Assembly: GCA_023231425.1 (NCBI GenBank)
Contig: JALNVI010000008.1
Span: 1 to 60,910 of the forward strand
Origin: Desulforhopalus sp.
Lineage (GTDB): Bacteria; Desulfobacterota; Desulfobulbia; Desulfobulbales; Desulfocapsaceae
Direction of reading: 5' to 3'
Length of the DNA stretch: 60,910 nt
The notes under the pieces were generated by a model that did not search any database, had not been told where the DNA came from, and saw only the letters and a program-made list of their open reading frames with translations. Of this stretch, positions 1 through 8,181 are shown one piece after another. Position numbers and translations under genes: made by a program. Within the stretch, counting starts at the first letter, position 1, and each line of letters begins with the position of its first letter.

Positions 1-283
1 GCAGCAGATGTCGTCCCCGTCCGGTAAAAAGATAGAAAATACAGGTCAGTTCGCCAAAGAGTAACCCTGTTCCCCGCGTTACCCGCACCACTCCAAGCCA
101 GAGATATGGCAGGACCAGAAGTGCCCTGCCAATATCCTTTCCCACAGCAGCAAAGGAGCCCCACGAACGGATCAGACTGTGATCAGTAAGCATGGAACCA
201 AGGATGCTGCCGACAAGGGTAGCAAGCAGCAGCGTGAAAAAGGCGATAACCAGACGAGAGGTAAGGGGCTGTTTCAACTTCAT
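1..283 (-). CDS. Unknown membrane protein, N-terminal part, cut by window edge
   Basis: The reading frame opens with ATG at 281-283 (MKLKQPLTSR) and runs off the left edge after 94 codons. Residues about 11-30 form a strongly hydrophobic stretch that looks like an N-terminal membrane anchor; a second hydrophobic patch (LLVLPYLWLG) follows after about 20 polar residues. It begins 41 bp downstream of the gltD stop on the same strand with no terminator visible between, so it may be co-transcribed. One or two anchors followed by a soluble domain is typical of sensor kinases and many other envelope proteins, but the informative C-terminal part is missing, so no function is assigned. Confidence 0.6.
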   Translation of the reverse strand, partial: MKLKQPLTSRLVIAFFTLLLATLVGSILGSMLTDHSLIRSWGSFAAVGKDIGRALLVLPYLWLGVVRVTRGTGLLFGELTCIFYLFTGRGRHLL

Positions 284-324
284 GGCGTCACCGTGAGAAG
301 AGCACTCGCCCCAGAACCCGCCAC

Positions 325-1740
325 TCAAACCTCGAGATAATGCAGGATGCCTTTCGCCGCCGCCCGCCCGCCGGCGATAGCGGTCACAACCAGGTCAGAA
401 CCACTCACCGCATCCCCTGCGGCAAAGACCTTTTCGTTCGCAGTCTGACCGGCAAACGTCGCTGTCTCCGGAGCCACAATCCGTTTGCGTTCATCCAGCA
501 AAACTCCGTTCTCCGCAAGAAAAGCAGGCGGGCTGGGCCGAAAACCAAAGGCCATCACCACCGCATCTGCCGGCAGGGTTTTTTCACTTCCAGCTACGGG
601 CTCCGGTCTCCGACGGCCGCGCTCATCCGGCTCACCAAGTTCCGTTGAAACAACCTCCACGCCGTTCACCCGGCCATCCGCCCCGAGGGTAATTCCAAGT
701 GGCTGCAGATTCCACAAAAATTGAACGCCCTCATCCTCGGCATTGCCCACTTCTTTTACTGAACCAGGCATATTAGCCCGGTCTCGACGATAGGCACAGC
801 TCACACTTTTCGCTCCCTGGCGAATGGAAGTGCGCAGACAGTCCATGGCAGTATCACCACCGCCAAGCACAACAACCTGCTGTCCTGCCATATTAATCCA
901 GGGGTAACGGTCGCGCCTGCCACCCATAAGGTGGTCAATATTGCCTATGAGAAAGTCGAGGGCGTTATAAACCCCGTCGGCATCCTCATTTTTCAGTCCC
1001 GCAGACATCGGAGTATAGGTTCCCACCCCGACAAAAACCGCGTCGTACTCATTGAGCAGTTCCGCAAAGGGTTTATCGACACCGATCTCCACACCGAGCT
1101 CAAACCCGATGCCCATCTCAACAAAGATCTTCTGCCGCAGCTCCATCACATTCTTCTCCAGCTTGAAAGAAGGTATGCCAAAGGTGAGCAGACCACCGAT
1201 CTCGGGATGGATATCAAAGACGGTCGGCGCCACGCCGTTGCGCACCAGCACATCGGCACAACCCAGTCCCGCCGGACCAGCACCGATTATTGCCACTTTT
1301 TTGCCGGTGGACTTCACCTTGCTCATATCCGGCCGCCAGCCCATGGCGAAGGCTGTGTCAACAATATACTTTTCGTTGCTGCCAATGGTCACCGCACCGT
1401 AATCATCGTGCAGCGTACAGGCCCCTTCACAGAGGCGGTCCTGCGGACAGACCCGACCGCACACCTCGGGCAGAGAATTCGTCTGATGACACAGCTCCGC
1501 CGCCTCGACAATACGCCCCGCTGTCAGCAGTTTCTGCCAGTCCGGAATGTAGTTGTGCAGTGGACAGCGCCACTCGCAGTAGGGAAGACCGCAGTCAAGA
1601 CAACGTTCTGCCTGATTACGCGCCTGAAGTTCCTGAAAGGGTTTATAAATCTCAACAAATTCGTGTCGGCGCCTTTCAATGCGCTTCTTTTGCGGTTCAA
1701 CCCGCTCCACTTCGAGAAATTGAAAAACGTTATGCTTCAT
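325..1740 (-). CDS. gltD: Glutamate synthase small subunit (GltD)
   Basis: 471 aa, the usual length of the beta subunit. It passes electrons from NAD(P)H through FAD and 4Fe-4S centres to the large subunit GltB, which makes two glutamates from glutamine and 2-oxoglutarate. The N-terminus carries the cysteine clusters CLDCGLPYCEWRCP and CGRVCPQDRLCEGAC that bind the iron-sulfur centres. A first dinucleotide fold, GAGPAGLGCADVL, follows near residue 155, a second (VVLGGGDTAMDCLR) near residue 290, and the FAD-binding end AAGDAVSGSDLVVTAIAGGR is near residue 445. It lies 53 bp downstream of gltB on the same strand. The family also includes stand-alone homologues, but direct linkage to gltB makes the assignment firm. 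Confidence 0.97.
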   Translation of the reverse strand: MKHNVFQFLEVERVEPQKKRIERRRHEFVEIYKPFQELQARNQAERCLDCGLPYCEWRCPLHNYIPDWQKLLTAGRIVEAAELCHQTNSLPEVCGRVCPQDRLCEGACTLHDDYGAVTIGSNEKYIVDTAFAMGWRPDMSKVKSTGKKVAIIGAGPAGLGCADVLVRNGVAPTVFDIHPEIGGLLTFGIPSFKLEKNVMELRQKIFVEMGIGFELGVEIGVDKPFAELLNEYDAVFVGVGTYTPMSAGLKNEDADGVYNALDFLIGNIDHLMGGRRDRYPWINMAGQQVVVLGGGDTAMDCLRTSIRQGAKSVSCAYRRDRANMPGSVKEVGNAEDEGVQFLWNLQPLGITLGADGRVNGVEVVSTELGEPDERGRRRPEPVAGSEKTLPADAVVMAFGFRPSPPAFLAENGVLLDERKRIVAPETATFAGQTANEKVFAAGDAVSGSDLVVTAIAGGRAAAKGILHYLEV

Positions 1741-1793
1741 AATAAAGTCTCCATCATGCGGCTGCTGAAAATCGTTCCGGGTTAGAATCGCAT

Positions 1794-4700
1794 TTACTGG
1801 GTGACGGCCAGGGCCTCCTCTGCGCCGTGGTCTCGGCTGCCGAGAAGCGTTTCTACATTACTGGTCTTTGGTTTCACCAGTTTGAAGAGCTCGACAAAGT
1901 GTTCATCAAAACCCTCAAGGATATGCTCCGCCCGCAGACTGCCGGTCTCCTCAAAGTGCCAGTTGATGACGCTGCGCAGATGCTCCTGCAAAACCGGCAG
2001 ACCGGTGAGAGAGACGACCTCCACCAGTTCGGGGTTAATACGCCCTTCAAGCTGGCCACTCTCATCAAGCACATAGGCAAAACCGCCGGTCATCCCGGCG
2101 CCGAAGTTGACACCGGTGCCCCCGAGAATAGTAACATGGCCGCGGGTCATATATTCGCAGCAGTTATCCCCCACACCCTCGACAACAGCACGGGCACCGG
2201 AGTTCCGCACGGCAAACCGCTCCCCGGCCCGTCCGGCGGCAAAGAGGCGTCCGCCAGTGGCACCGTAGAGGCAGGTATTGCCGATGATCGCCGCTTCGTG
2301 ACTTTTGTAGCTGACCCCCATTGGCGGCCGGATAACCAGCCGTCCACCAGCCATCCCTTTGCCCACATAGTCATTGGCGTCACCGGTGAGCACCATGTGC
2401 AGACCGCCAGCGTTAAAGGCACCAAAACTCTGTCCCGCCGAACCGTTGAAGTGCAGGGTGATAATATCATTAGCCATCCCCTTGTTGCCGTGGTGCTCGG
2501 CAATGATGCCACTGAGACGTGCACCAACGGTACGATCGGTATTGTGGATGGTAAAGCTGCCCGAGCCTCCGCTGCGGTTAACCACCGCCTCGCGAAACTG
2601 CTCGGCGATCTGCAGATTAAGTTCGCCACGATCCAGGGCCACGTTCTTTTCTTTATAGAAGAGCGCGCCGGGAATCTGCGGCGTCGCGGTCTCAAGCAGC
2701 GGTTTGAGATTGAGCTTGCGCTGACGGTCCGTTCTTCCCTCGAGTTGCTCAAGCAGGTCAGTACGACCGATGAGATCGGTGAGATGAACAACGCCGAGCT
2801 CGGCGAGCAGCATTCGCGTCTCCCGTACGAGAAACTTGAAATAGTTCATCACCATATCCGGCACCCCTTTGAAAAACTCCCTGCGCAGGGTCTCATCCTG
2901 GGTGGCGATGCCGGTGGCGCAGTTGTTGAGGTGGCAAATGCGCAGGTAGCGACAGCCGAGCGCAATCAGCGGGCCAGTACCAAAGCCGAAGCTCTCTGCA
3001 CCAAAAATCGCCGCCTTGACAACATCCTCTGCTACCTTCAGACCACCGTCTACCTGCAGGCGCACCTTATGTCGCAAATTGTTCTCCACCAGCGCCTGCT
3101 GTGCCTCCACCAGCCCCAGCTCCCACGGACTGCCCGCATATTTCACTGAGGTGAGCGGACTGGCACCGGTGCCGCCATCGTAGCCGGAGATGGTGATCAT
3201 GTCGGCATTGGCCTTGGCCACCCCCGCAGCAATAGTGCCGACCCCCGGTTCCGAAACAAGTTTGACACTGATCTGCGCATGGTCGTTGACCTGCTTGAGG
3301 TCAAAGATGAGCTGGGCAAGGTCTTCAATGGAATAGATATCATGGTGCGGCGGCGGTGAAATAAGGGTGACACCAGGCACAGCGAAACGCAGTTCGGCAA
3401 TCTGTTTCGTCACCTTGTGACCAGGGAGCTGACCGCCCTCGCCGGGCTTGGCACCCTGCGCCATCTTAATCTGAATCACCTCGGCGTTGACCAGATATTC
3501 CGGGGTAACCCCGAAGCGGCCGGAGGCAACCTGTTTGATCTTCGACACTTTTTCGGTACCGTAACGGGCCGGATCTTCCCCACCCTCACCGCTGTTGGAA
3601 TAGCCACCGAGACGGTTCATGCCGATGGCCAGCGCCTCATGCGCCTCCGCACTCAGTGCGCCGATGGACATGGCCGCAGAGTCAAAGCGGCTGTAGAAAT
3701 TCTCTGCCGGTTCCACCTCATCAAGCTGCAGCGGCGTCTTCACCTTCTTCAGACCGAGCAGGTCGCGGAAGCAGGCTGGCGGCCGCTCGGAGACAAGCCG
3801 GGAATATTTCTGATACTCCTCAAAACTGCCGCTGCGCACCGCCGCACGCAGAGCCGTGACCACATCGGGGTTGTAGCAGTGATACTCCCCGCCGTAGATA
3901 TATTTAAAGTGACCACCACGGGCCAGCGGCTTCTGCAGCTGCCGCCAGGCGAACTTCGCGCGATCGATATGCTCCTGCTGGAACTCGGCAAAGCCAGCAC
4001 CGCCGACTCGGCTGATGAGATCACCGAAACAGAACCTGGTCAGCTCCTTATCGAGCCCGACCGCCTCAAAGAGCTGCGCGCAGCGGTAGGAAGCGAGGGT
4101 GGATATTCCCATCTTGGAGAGAATCTTCATCAGTCCCTTGTTGATCCCCTTGCGGTAGTTGCAGATCGCCTCCTTGAGATCCATTTCAATGGTACCATCG
4201 GCAACAAGTTTGTCGATGGTCTCATAAACGAGATAGGGATAGATGGCGGTAGCACCAACGCCAAGCAACACAGCAAAGTGATGCGGATCGCGGGTTATGC
4301 CTGTCTCAACTATAATGTTCACATCGCAGCGCAGGTTATTTTCCATCAACAGCCGCTGCAACAGTCCGACCGCCATGACTGCCGGGATAACCAGCTTGTC
4401 GGCGGAGATATTACGGTCAGTAAGCATGAGCAGGACAGCACCTTTTCTTGCCTTCTCCACCGCCTCTGCGGCGAGCCGTTCCAGTGCCCCTTTCAACCCC
4501 TCTTCCGGCTTATAGGTGAGATCAAACCAGGCATGGTCGTAGTCCTTCTTCTCAAGGGCAAGCAGAGCATCCACTTCGGAACGCACCAGTACCGGGGCGG
4601 GGAAGAGCACACGGCGGGCATACCCCTGGCCTTCATCAAAGACATTCTCCTCACGACCGATACAGATCTCCAGCGACATCACGTGCTTCTCACGCAACGG

Positions 4701-6257
4701 GTCAATGGGAGGATTGGTCACCTGAGCAAAGCGCTGACGGAAATAGTCGCAAAAGTTCCGCCGACGCTGTGAAAGCACCGCCATTGGCGTATCATCGCCC
4801 ATGGAGGCGATCGCCTCCTGGCCCGTTTCGGCAAGCACCTGCACAACCTGCTCAATTTCCTCCGTAGTCAGCCCAAAAAGTTTCTGATAAATCTGCAGGG
4901 TATCATCATCAAAACACCGTTGCCCAACCTTCTGGGTGGAATCAGTGTCGAACGAAGGCAGAGTCTGGCAGTTTTTCTCCATCCACTTGAGGTAGGGATG
5001 ACGACGCTTCAACTCCTGGTCAATATCCCAGGAGGTCCACCGCTTACCGGTGCGGGTGTCGAGAACCAGCAGTTCACCAGGTCCGACCCGTCCCTTCTCC
5101 ACAACTTCGTCCGGCTCGTAGTCCCAGATCCCCACCTCTGAGGCGAGGGTAATAAGACGGTCGGTAGTGACCACATATCGCGCCGGTCGCAGCCCGTTAC
5201 GATCAAGACCGCAGGCGGCAAAACGGCCGTCACTCATGACAACCCCGGCGGGGCCGTCCCACGGCTCCATGTGCATGGAGTTGAAGTCGTAGAAGGCGCG
5301 CAAATCAGGATCCATGTCCGGATGATGCTGCCAGGCGGGGGGGATCAGCAGGCGGAAGGCACGGAAAAGATCCATACCGCCAGCAAGGAAGACATCAAGC
5401 ATATTATCAAGGGAGAGCGAGTCGGAACCGGTCTCATTGACAAAAGGGGCACCATCGAGCATATCCGGCAGCAGCCGGGAACGAAATTTGTAGGCCCGCG
5501 CCCGTGCCCACTGACGATTCCCTGTGATGGTGTTAATCTCGCCGTTATGCGCCAGCAGGCGGAAGGGCTGAGCCAGCGCCCATTTGGGAAGGGTATTGGT
5601 GGAAAACCGCTGGTGAAAGAGACAGATGGCGGACTGCATGCGGATATCAGCAAGGTCCGGGTAGAAGAGCGGCAGGTCCACTGGTCGACAGAGTCCCTTG
5701 TAAACAATTACCCGGTTGGAGAGGCTGGAGATATAGAACTCACCGCCCTCTTCGATACGTTTTTCAATCTTGCGGCGTACAAGGTAGAGGCGGCGTTCCA
5801 ACTCCTGCGCTCCCCACCCATAGGGCGCGTTGAAGACAATCTGCACAATCTGCGGCAGCGACTCTTTCGCGATTCCACCAAGCACTGACGGCTCCACCGG
5901 GACATCGCGCCAGCCGAGGATGGTAAGGGTTTCACGGCGCAGCTCTTCTTCAACTATCTTTTTCTCTTCCGCCGCCTTTATTTTGTCGCGGTTGAGAAAA
6001 ATCATCCCAACGCCGTACCGCCCGCCAAGATTCCACCCCTGAGTTTCGGCATAGGCCTGAAAGAAGACGTCCGGTTTCTGCAGCTGCAGTCCGCAGCCGT
6101 CACCGGTGCGACCGTCGGCCGCAATACCACCGCGGTGAGTCATACGTGCGAGAGAGGAGATTGCGGTGCGCAGCAGTTTGTGGCTCGGAACGCCGTCCAT
6201 GTGCGCGATAAGACCAAAACCACAGTTATCCTTAGACTGCTCAGGTTCATAAAGCAT
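1794..6257 (-). CDS. gltB: Glutamate synthase large subunit (GltB)
   Basis: 1487 aa, normal for the alpha subunit. The N-terminal Ntn-type glutaminase domain has its nucleophile at Cys12 (SKDNCGFGLI); the first 11 residues would be removed to expose it, as in characterised GltB. The FMN/2-oxoglutarate synthase domain follows, with PGEGGQLPGHKV and the 3Fe-4S ligands in CRYLRICHLNNC (Cys-x5-Cys-x4-Cys). The C-terminal GXGXG beta-helix domain ends the protein. The start is supported by GAGGAA five bases upstream of ATG. It is the first gene of gltB-gltD, the ammonia-assimilation pair that works with glutamine synthetase. A plausible promoter lies about 75-105 bp upstream. Confidence 0.98.
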   Translation of the reverse strand: MLYEPEQSKDNCGFGLIAHMDGVPSHKLLRTAISSLARMTHRGGIAADGRTGDGCGLQLQKPDVFFQAYAETQGWNLGGRYGVGMIFLNRDKIKAAEEKKIVEEELRRETLTILGWRDVPVEPSVLGGIAKESLPQIVQIVFNAPYGWGAQELERRLYLVRRKIEKRIEEGGEFYISSLSNRVIVYKGLCRPVDLPLFYPDLADIRMQSAICLFHQRFSTNTLPKWALAQPFRLLAHNGEINTITGNRQWARARAYKFRSRLLPDMLDGAPFVNETGSDSLSLDNMLDVFLAGGMDLFRAFRLLIPPAWQHHPDMDPDLRAFYDFNSMHMEPWDGPAGVVMSDGRFAACGLDRNGLRPARYVVTTDRLITLASEVGIWDYEPDEVVEKGRVGPGELLVLDTRTGKRWTSWDIDQELKRRHPYLKWMEKNCQTLPSFDTDSTQKVGQRCFDDDTLQIYQKLFGLTTEEIEQVVQVLAETGQEAIASMGDDTPMAVLSQRRRNFCDYFRQRFAQVTNPPIDPLREKHVMSLEICIGREENVFDEGQGYARRVLFPAPVLVRSEVDALLALEKKDYDHAWFDLTYKPEEGLKGALERLAAEAVEKARKGAVLLMLTDRNISADKLVIPAVMAVGLLQRLLMENNLRCDVNIIVETGITRDPHHFAVLLGVGATAIYPYLVYETIDKLVADGTIEMDLKEAICNYRKGINKGLMKILSKMGISTLASYRCAQLFEAVGLDKELTRFCFGDLISRVGGAGFAEFQQEHIDRAKFAWRQLQKPLARGGHFKYIYGGEYHCYNPDVVTALRAAVRSGSFEEYQKYSRLVSERPPACFRDLLGLKKVKTPLQLDEVEPAENFYSRFDSAAMSIGALSAEAHEALAIGMNRLGGYSNSGEGGEDPARYGTEKVSKIKQVASGRFGVTPEYLVNAEVIQIKMAQGAKPGEGGQLPGHKVTKQIAELRFAVPGVTLISPPPHHDIYSIEDLAQLIFDLKQVNDHAQISVKLVSEPGVGTIAAGVAKANADMITISGYDGGTGASPLTSVKYAGSPWELGLVEAQQALVENNLRHKVRLQVDGGLKVAEDVVKAAIFGAESFGFGTGPLIALGCRYLRICHLNNCATGIATQDETLRREFFKGVPDMVMNYFKFLVRETRMLLAELGVVHLTDLIGRTDLLEQLEGRTDRQRKLNLKPLLETATPQIPGALFYKEKNVALDRGELNLQIAEQFREAVVNRSGGSGSFTIHNTDRTVGARLSGIIAEHHGNKGMANDIITLHFNGSAGQSFGAFNAGGLHMVLTGDANDYVGKGMAGGRLVIRPPMGVSYKSHEAAIIGNTCLYGATGGRLFAAGRAGERFAVRNSGARAVVEGVGDNCCEYMTRGHVTILGGTGVNFGAGMTGGFAYVLDESGQLEGRINPELVEVVSLTGLPVLQEHLRSVINWHFEETGSLRAEHILEGFDEHFVELFKLVKPKTSNVETLLGSRDHGAEEALAVTQ

Positions 6258-6332
6258 GATATTCCTCGTTGATGAGAGAGGGAAAACTCACGAAGGGAGT
6301 TTGTTTTGCTGACAATAATGTGATAGTCTCCG

Positions 6333-6361
6333 AAAATACCGTGAAGGACAATATTCTGCAA
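6333..6361 (-). promoter_or_regulatory. Candidate sigma70-type promoter of gltBD
   Basis: Read on the minus strand: TTGCAG (6356-6361), a 17-bp spacer, then TATTTT (6333-6338). It would give a leader of roughly 70 nt before gltB. No clear NtrC or sigma54 element was recognised by eye. Confidence 0.4.
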
Positions 6362-6425
6362 CATATTCGTGATATTTCGTCCCCCCAAAAGTCCCTGCCC
6401 GTTCTTTAAGAAAAGAAAATATAAC

Positions 6426-6456
6426 TTGCCGACAACCGGGGGAAAAGGGGTATAAT
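6426..6456 (+). promoter_or_regulatory. Weak candidate promoter upstream of lipoprotein gene
   Basis: A consensus -10 TATAAT at 6451-6456 is preceded by TTGCCG at 6426-6431, but the 19-bp spacer is long. If used, the transcript would run through the repeat copy at 6476-6626 before reaching the lipoprotein start at 6690. Confidence 0.28.
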
Positions 6457-6475
6457 CTTTTTTTTGATTTTAGGG

Positions 6476-6626
6476 TACACCGAATAATCAGTCTTTCGCC
6501 CATCTTCTTCGCTGCAGTCAAAAATTTATCCCCGGAGGTAAGGGATAGACTCCGATATCGCTCACGGCTGTAATAAATTTCCTTCTGTGCCTCGAATATG
6601 AACGAAAGACAAGGTTATTCAAGACC
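6476..6626 (+). repeat. Intergenic inverted-repeat element, copy A (short class)
   Basis: About 150 bp, in the same orientation as copies B, E and F. The left end is ACCGAATAATCAGTCTTTCG, the right end AAGGTTATTCAAGACC; read in reverse the right end gives CTTGAATAACC, so the ends are imperfect inverted repeats. Inner AAATTTATC and AATAAATTT extend the fold. The conserved core ACTCCGATATC is present, and it lacks the 23-nt tip module found in D, E and F. Unlike most copies it lies between divergent genes (gltB and the lipoprotein), ending 63 bp before the latter's start. Confidence 0.8.
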
Positions 6627-6689
6627 CCCTGGAAGAGAATTGTCCAAAGAGTTTCAGGCAGGTTATCCAATCATTTTAAGAGGTCTCAC

Positions 6690-7154
6690 ATGTTTAAAAA
6701 TATTGCACTGCTACTCGTCACGGCTCTTTGTTTCACCCTTGGCGCCTGCTCTCTCGGAATAAAAAACGACACCGCCATAACCCCGATGAGCCCCATGACG
6801 CGAACTTATAATGCTCCTTATAACAAGGTTTGGAGAGCTGCAGAGAAGGCCCTCGGCACGAATGGGGTCTTCCGCGTACGGGATAAGGAACAGGGGAAAA
6901 TGGTAACCGCACCGATGAGTATCGATACCGAAAACAACGAAATCATGCGCAAAACATTCATGGGCCGCAGCTGGGAAGAAACCTACAAGCTGGATTTCAA
7001 ACAGACCTCCTCCTCCGAGACCGAGGTAACGATTGATGCGAAAATAACCTCCACATGGAATCGCAACAGCGAGAGTGTCAATGGCAAACGCGCCAAAATG
7101 GAAGAGACCCTGCAGGAAACTCTCTTCGACCTTATCGGGGATGAATTGAAGTAA
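6690..7154 (+). CDS. Small lipoprotein of unknown function
   Basis: 154 aa with a clear lipoprotein signal: MFK, a hydrophobic run, then lipobox LGAC with Cys20 as the lipidated residue, so the mature protein is anchored to the inner or outer membrane. The start is supported by AAGAGG upstream of ATG. The mature part is a single alpha/beta domain starting TRTYNAPYNKVWRAAEKAL, resembling small lipoproteins in which a helix with a conserved VW pair follows the first strand (BamC/NlpB-like and similar families); this resemblance is weak and no function is claimed. It stands alone, convergent with the DtxR-family regulator, with the repeat copy A in its upstream region. Confidence 0.82.
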   Translation: MFKNIALLLVTALCFTLGACSLGIKNDTAITPMSPMTRTYNAPYNKVWRAAEKALGTNGVFRVRDKEQGKMVTAPMSIDTENNEIMRKTFMGRSWEETYKLDFKQTSSSETEVTIDAKITSTWNRNSESVNGKRAKMEETLQETLFDLIGDELK

Positions 7155-7183
7155 GTCTCTCCGGCAGTGAATCTGTTGCACAA

Positions 7184-7204
7184 CCCCCCCTCATGAAGGG
7201 GGGG
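7184..7204. terminator. C7/G7 hairpin between convergent genes
   Basis: Seven C residues (7184-7190), loop TCATGAA and seven G residues (7198-7204) form a perfect hairpin between the lipoprotein and dtxR stops. There is no long T run on either side, so it is a weak intrinsic terminator or a bidirectional transcript end. Confidence 0.5.
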
Positions 7205-7229
7205 CACGGCCTCTCAGCAGAAAGAAAGG

Positions 7230-7724
7230 TTATTCTTTTTCTTCTTCCGGCCGACGATTTACACACTCGGGTTCGCTGCACTTTACTTTGCAGAAATATG
7301 CACCAAACCCGGAGTCCCAGGTAATTTTCCCTTTGGGACATTTTTCAACATACTCCGCATACTTTATCAGCCTGTCAACAATGTTCCCCGGCACGGAGTG
7401 CTCCATCTTGCAGGCCGTCGCATCGGCGTCATCATGTTCAATACCAAGCACTTCCATAAGAAAGCTCTTCAAGGCACTGTGCCGATGGGCCACATCCTCC
7501 GCCAGCACGCGCCCCTCGTCGGTGAGGGTAATCAGATCGTAGGGAGCATAGTTGATGAGACCGCGACTGCCGAGAGTACGCAGCGCCCCGGTGACAGAAG
7601 AGGCCCGAACTTTGAGGTAATCGGCAATATCCTTTGCCCGTGCAGCCATCTTCACCCTTGAAATCTCATAAATAGCCTCGAGGTAATCCTCCTGGCTTGC
7701 TGTAAGTTTCTGTTTCTCTGCCAT
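7230..7724 (-). CDS. DtxR/MntR-family metal-dependent repressor
   Basis: About 164 aa from ATG at 7722-7724 (MAEKQKLTASQEDYLEAIYE); GGA lies about eight bases upstream. In-frame extensions to 7760 (ATG) or 7775 (TTG) are possible. The N-terminal winged helix carries AKDIADYLKVRASSVTGAL, followed by the dimerisation/metal domain with CKMEHSVP. The Cys-x2-Glu-His pattern matches the DtxR/IdeR iron site, whereas the Asp in SQEDYLEAIY sits where MntR has its manganese ligand, so metal preference is uncertain. There is no C-terminal SH3/FeoA domain; instead the tail is cysteine-rich (CPKGK...FCKVKCSEPEC), possibly an extra metal site. Its promoter overlaps a perfect palindrome, implying autoregulation. 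Confidence 0.9.
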   Translation of the reverse strand: MAEKQKLTASQEDYLEAIYEISRVKMAARAKDIADYLKVRASSVTGALRTLGSRGLINYAPYDLITLTDEGRVLAEDVAHRHSALKSFLMEVLGIEHDDADATACKMEHSVPGNIVDRLIKYAEYVEKCPKGKITWDSGFGAYFCKVKCSEPECVNRRPEEEKE

Positions 7725-7791
7725 GCTGAAGTCCATTTTAGAGTGTCGGGACATACGCATACTACCCGTTTTCAAGAAAATTTAATTCGTA

Positions 7792-7826
7792 GTAAAATAA
7801 TTTAGGGTCTCCCTAAATTATTTTAC
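7792..7826. promoter_or_regulatory. Perfect 35-bp palindrome, probable DtxR-family operator
   Basis: Two 16-bp arms, GTAAAATAATTTAGGG and its exact complement CCCTAAATTATTTTAC, flank a TCT centre. The inner TTTAGG/CCTAAA half-sites are like known DtxR/IdeR/MntR operators (TTAGG...CCTAA). It lies one base downstream of the -10 of the regulator gene, between the divergent dtxR-like and SNF2 genes. A terminator role is unlikely because no transcript ends here. Confidence 0.8.
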
Positions 7827-7856
7827 ATTATATATATTTTTCAGGAGAAAGTACAA
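7827..7856 (-). promoter_or_regulatory. Promoter of the DtxR-family gene
   Basis: On the minus strand TTGTAC (7851-7856), an 18-bp spacer and a consensus TATAAT (7827-7832). The expected transcription start falls inside the adjacent palindrome, the classic layout for repression by the gene's own product. Confidence 0.65.
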
Positions 7857-8181
7857 CCGCCAATCGATTTTTCCCTTCCCTTTTCACATCACAACGGCCA
7901 GGAACAGCCTCAGAAAAAGTTTACTCTTTATTTGCTCGCGGACTGTGGTATATTGGCAGGTCGCAATTTATTCAGAAATTCAGCCTCTTCTTGATGCAAT
8001 CAGGAGATTGACACCTCCTTTTCGCATCTTCATTACTGGGCGCTTATTATCACTGTATTGCGCATCTTCACGACGCTATCTGCTGGAATTTTCGCTGTTT
8101 CGCCACGTTACGAAACCCGCATATTGCTACCGAAGTGCTCTCCACAGTCCGGGCTCCCGCATACTGGAACACAAAAATATA

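Noticed and set aside
1827..3149. Long plus-strand open frames (e.g. 440 and 451 codons) opposite gltB
   Set aside because: They lie wholly antisense to a clearly conserved gene, lack ribosome-binding sites and their translations resemble no protein; they are shadows caused by codon bias.
7792..7826. The perfect palindrome as an intrinsic terminator
   Set aside because: It lies between divergent genes where no transcript ends, is AT-rich, and sits at a -10 element.
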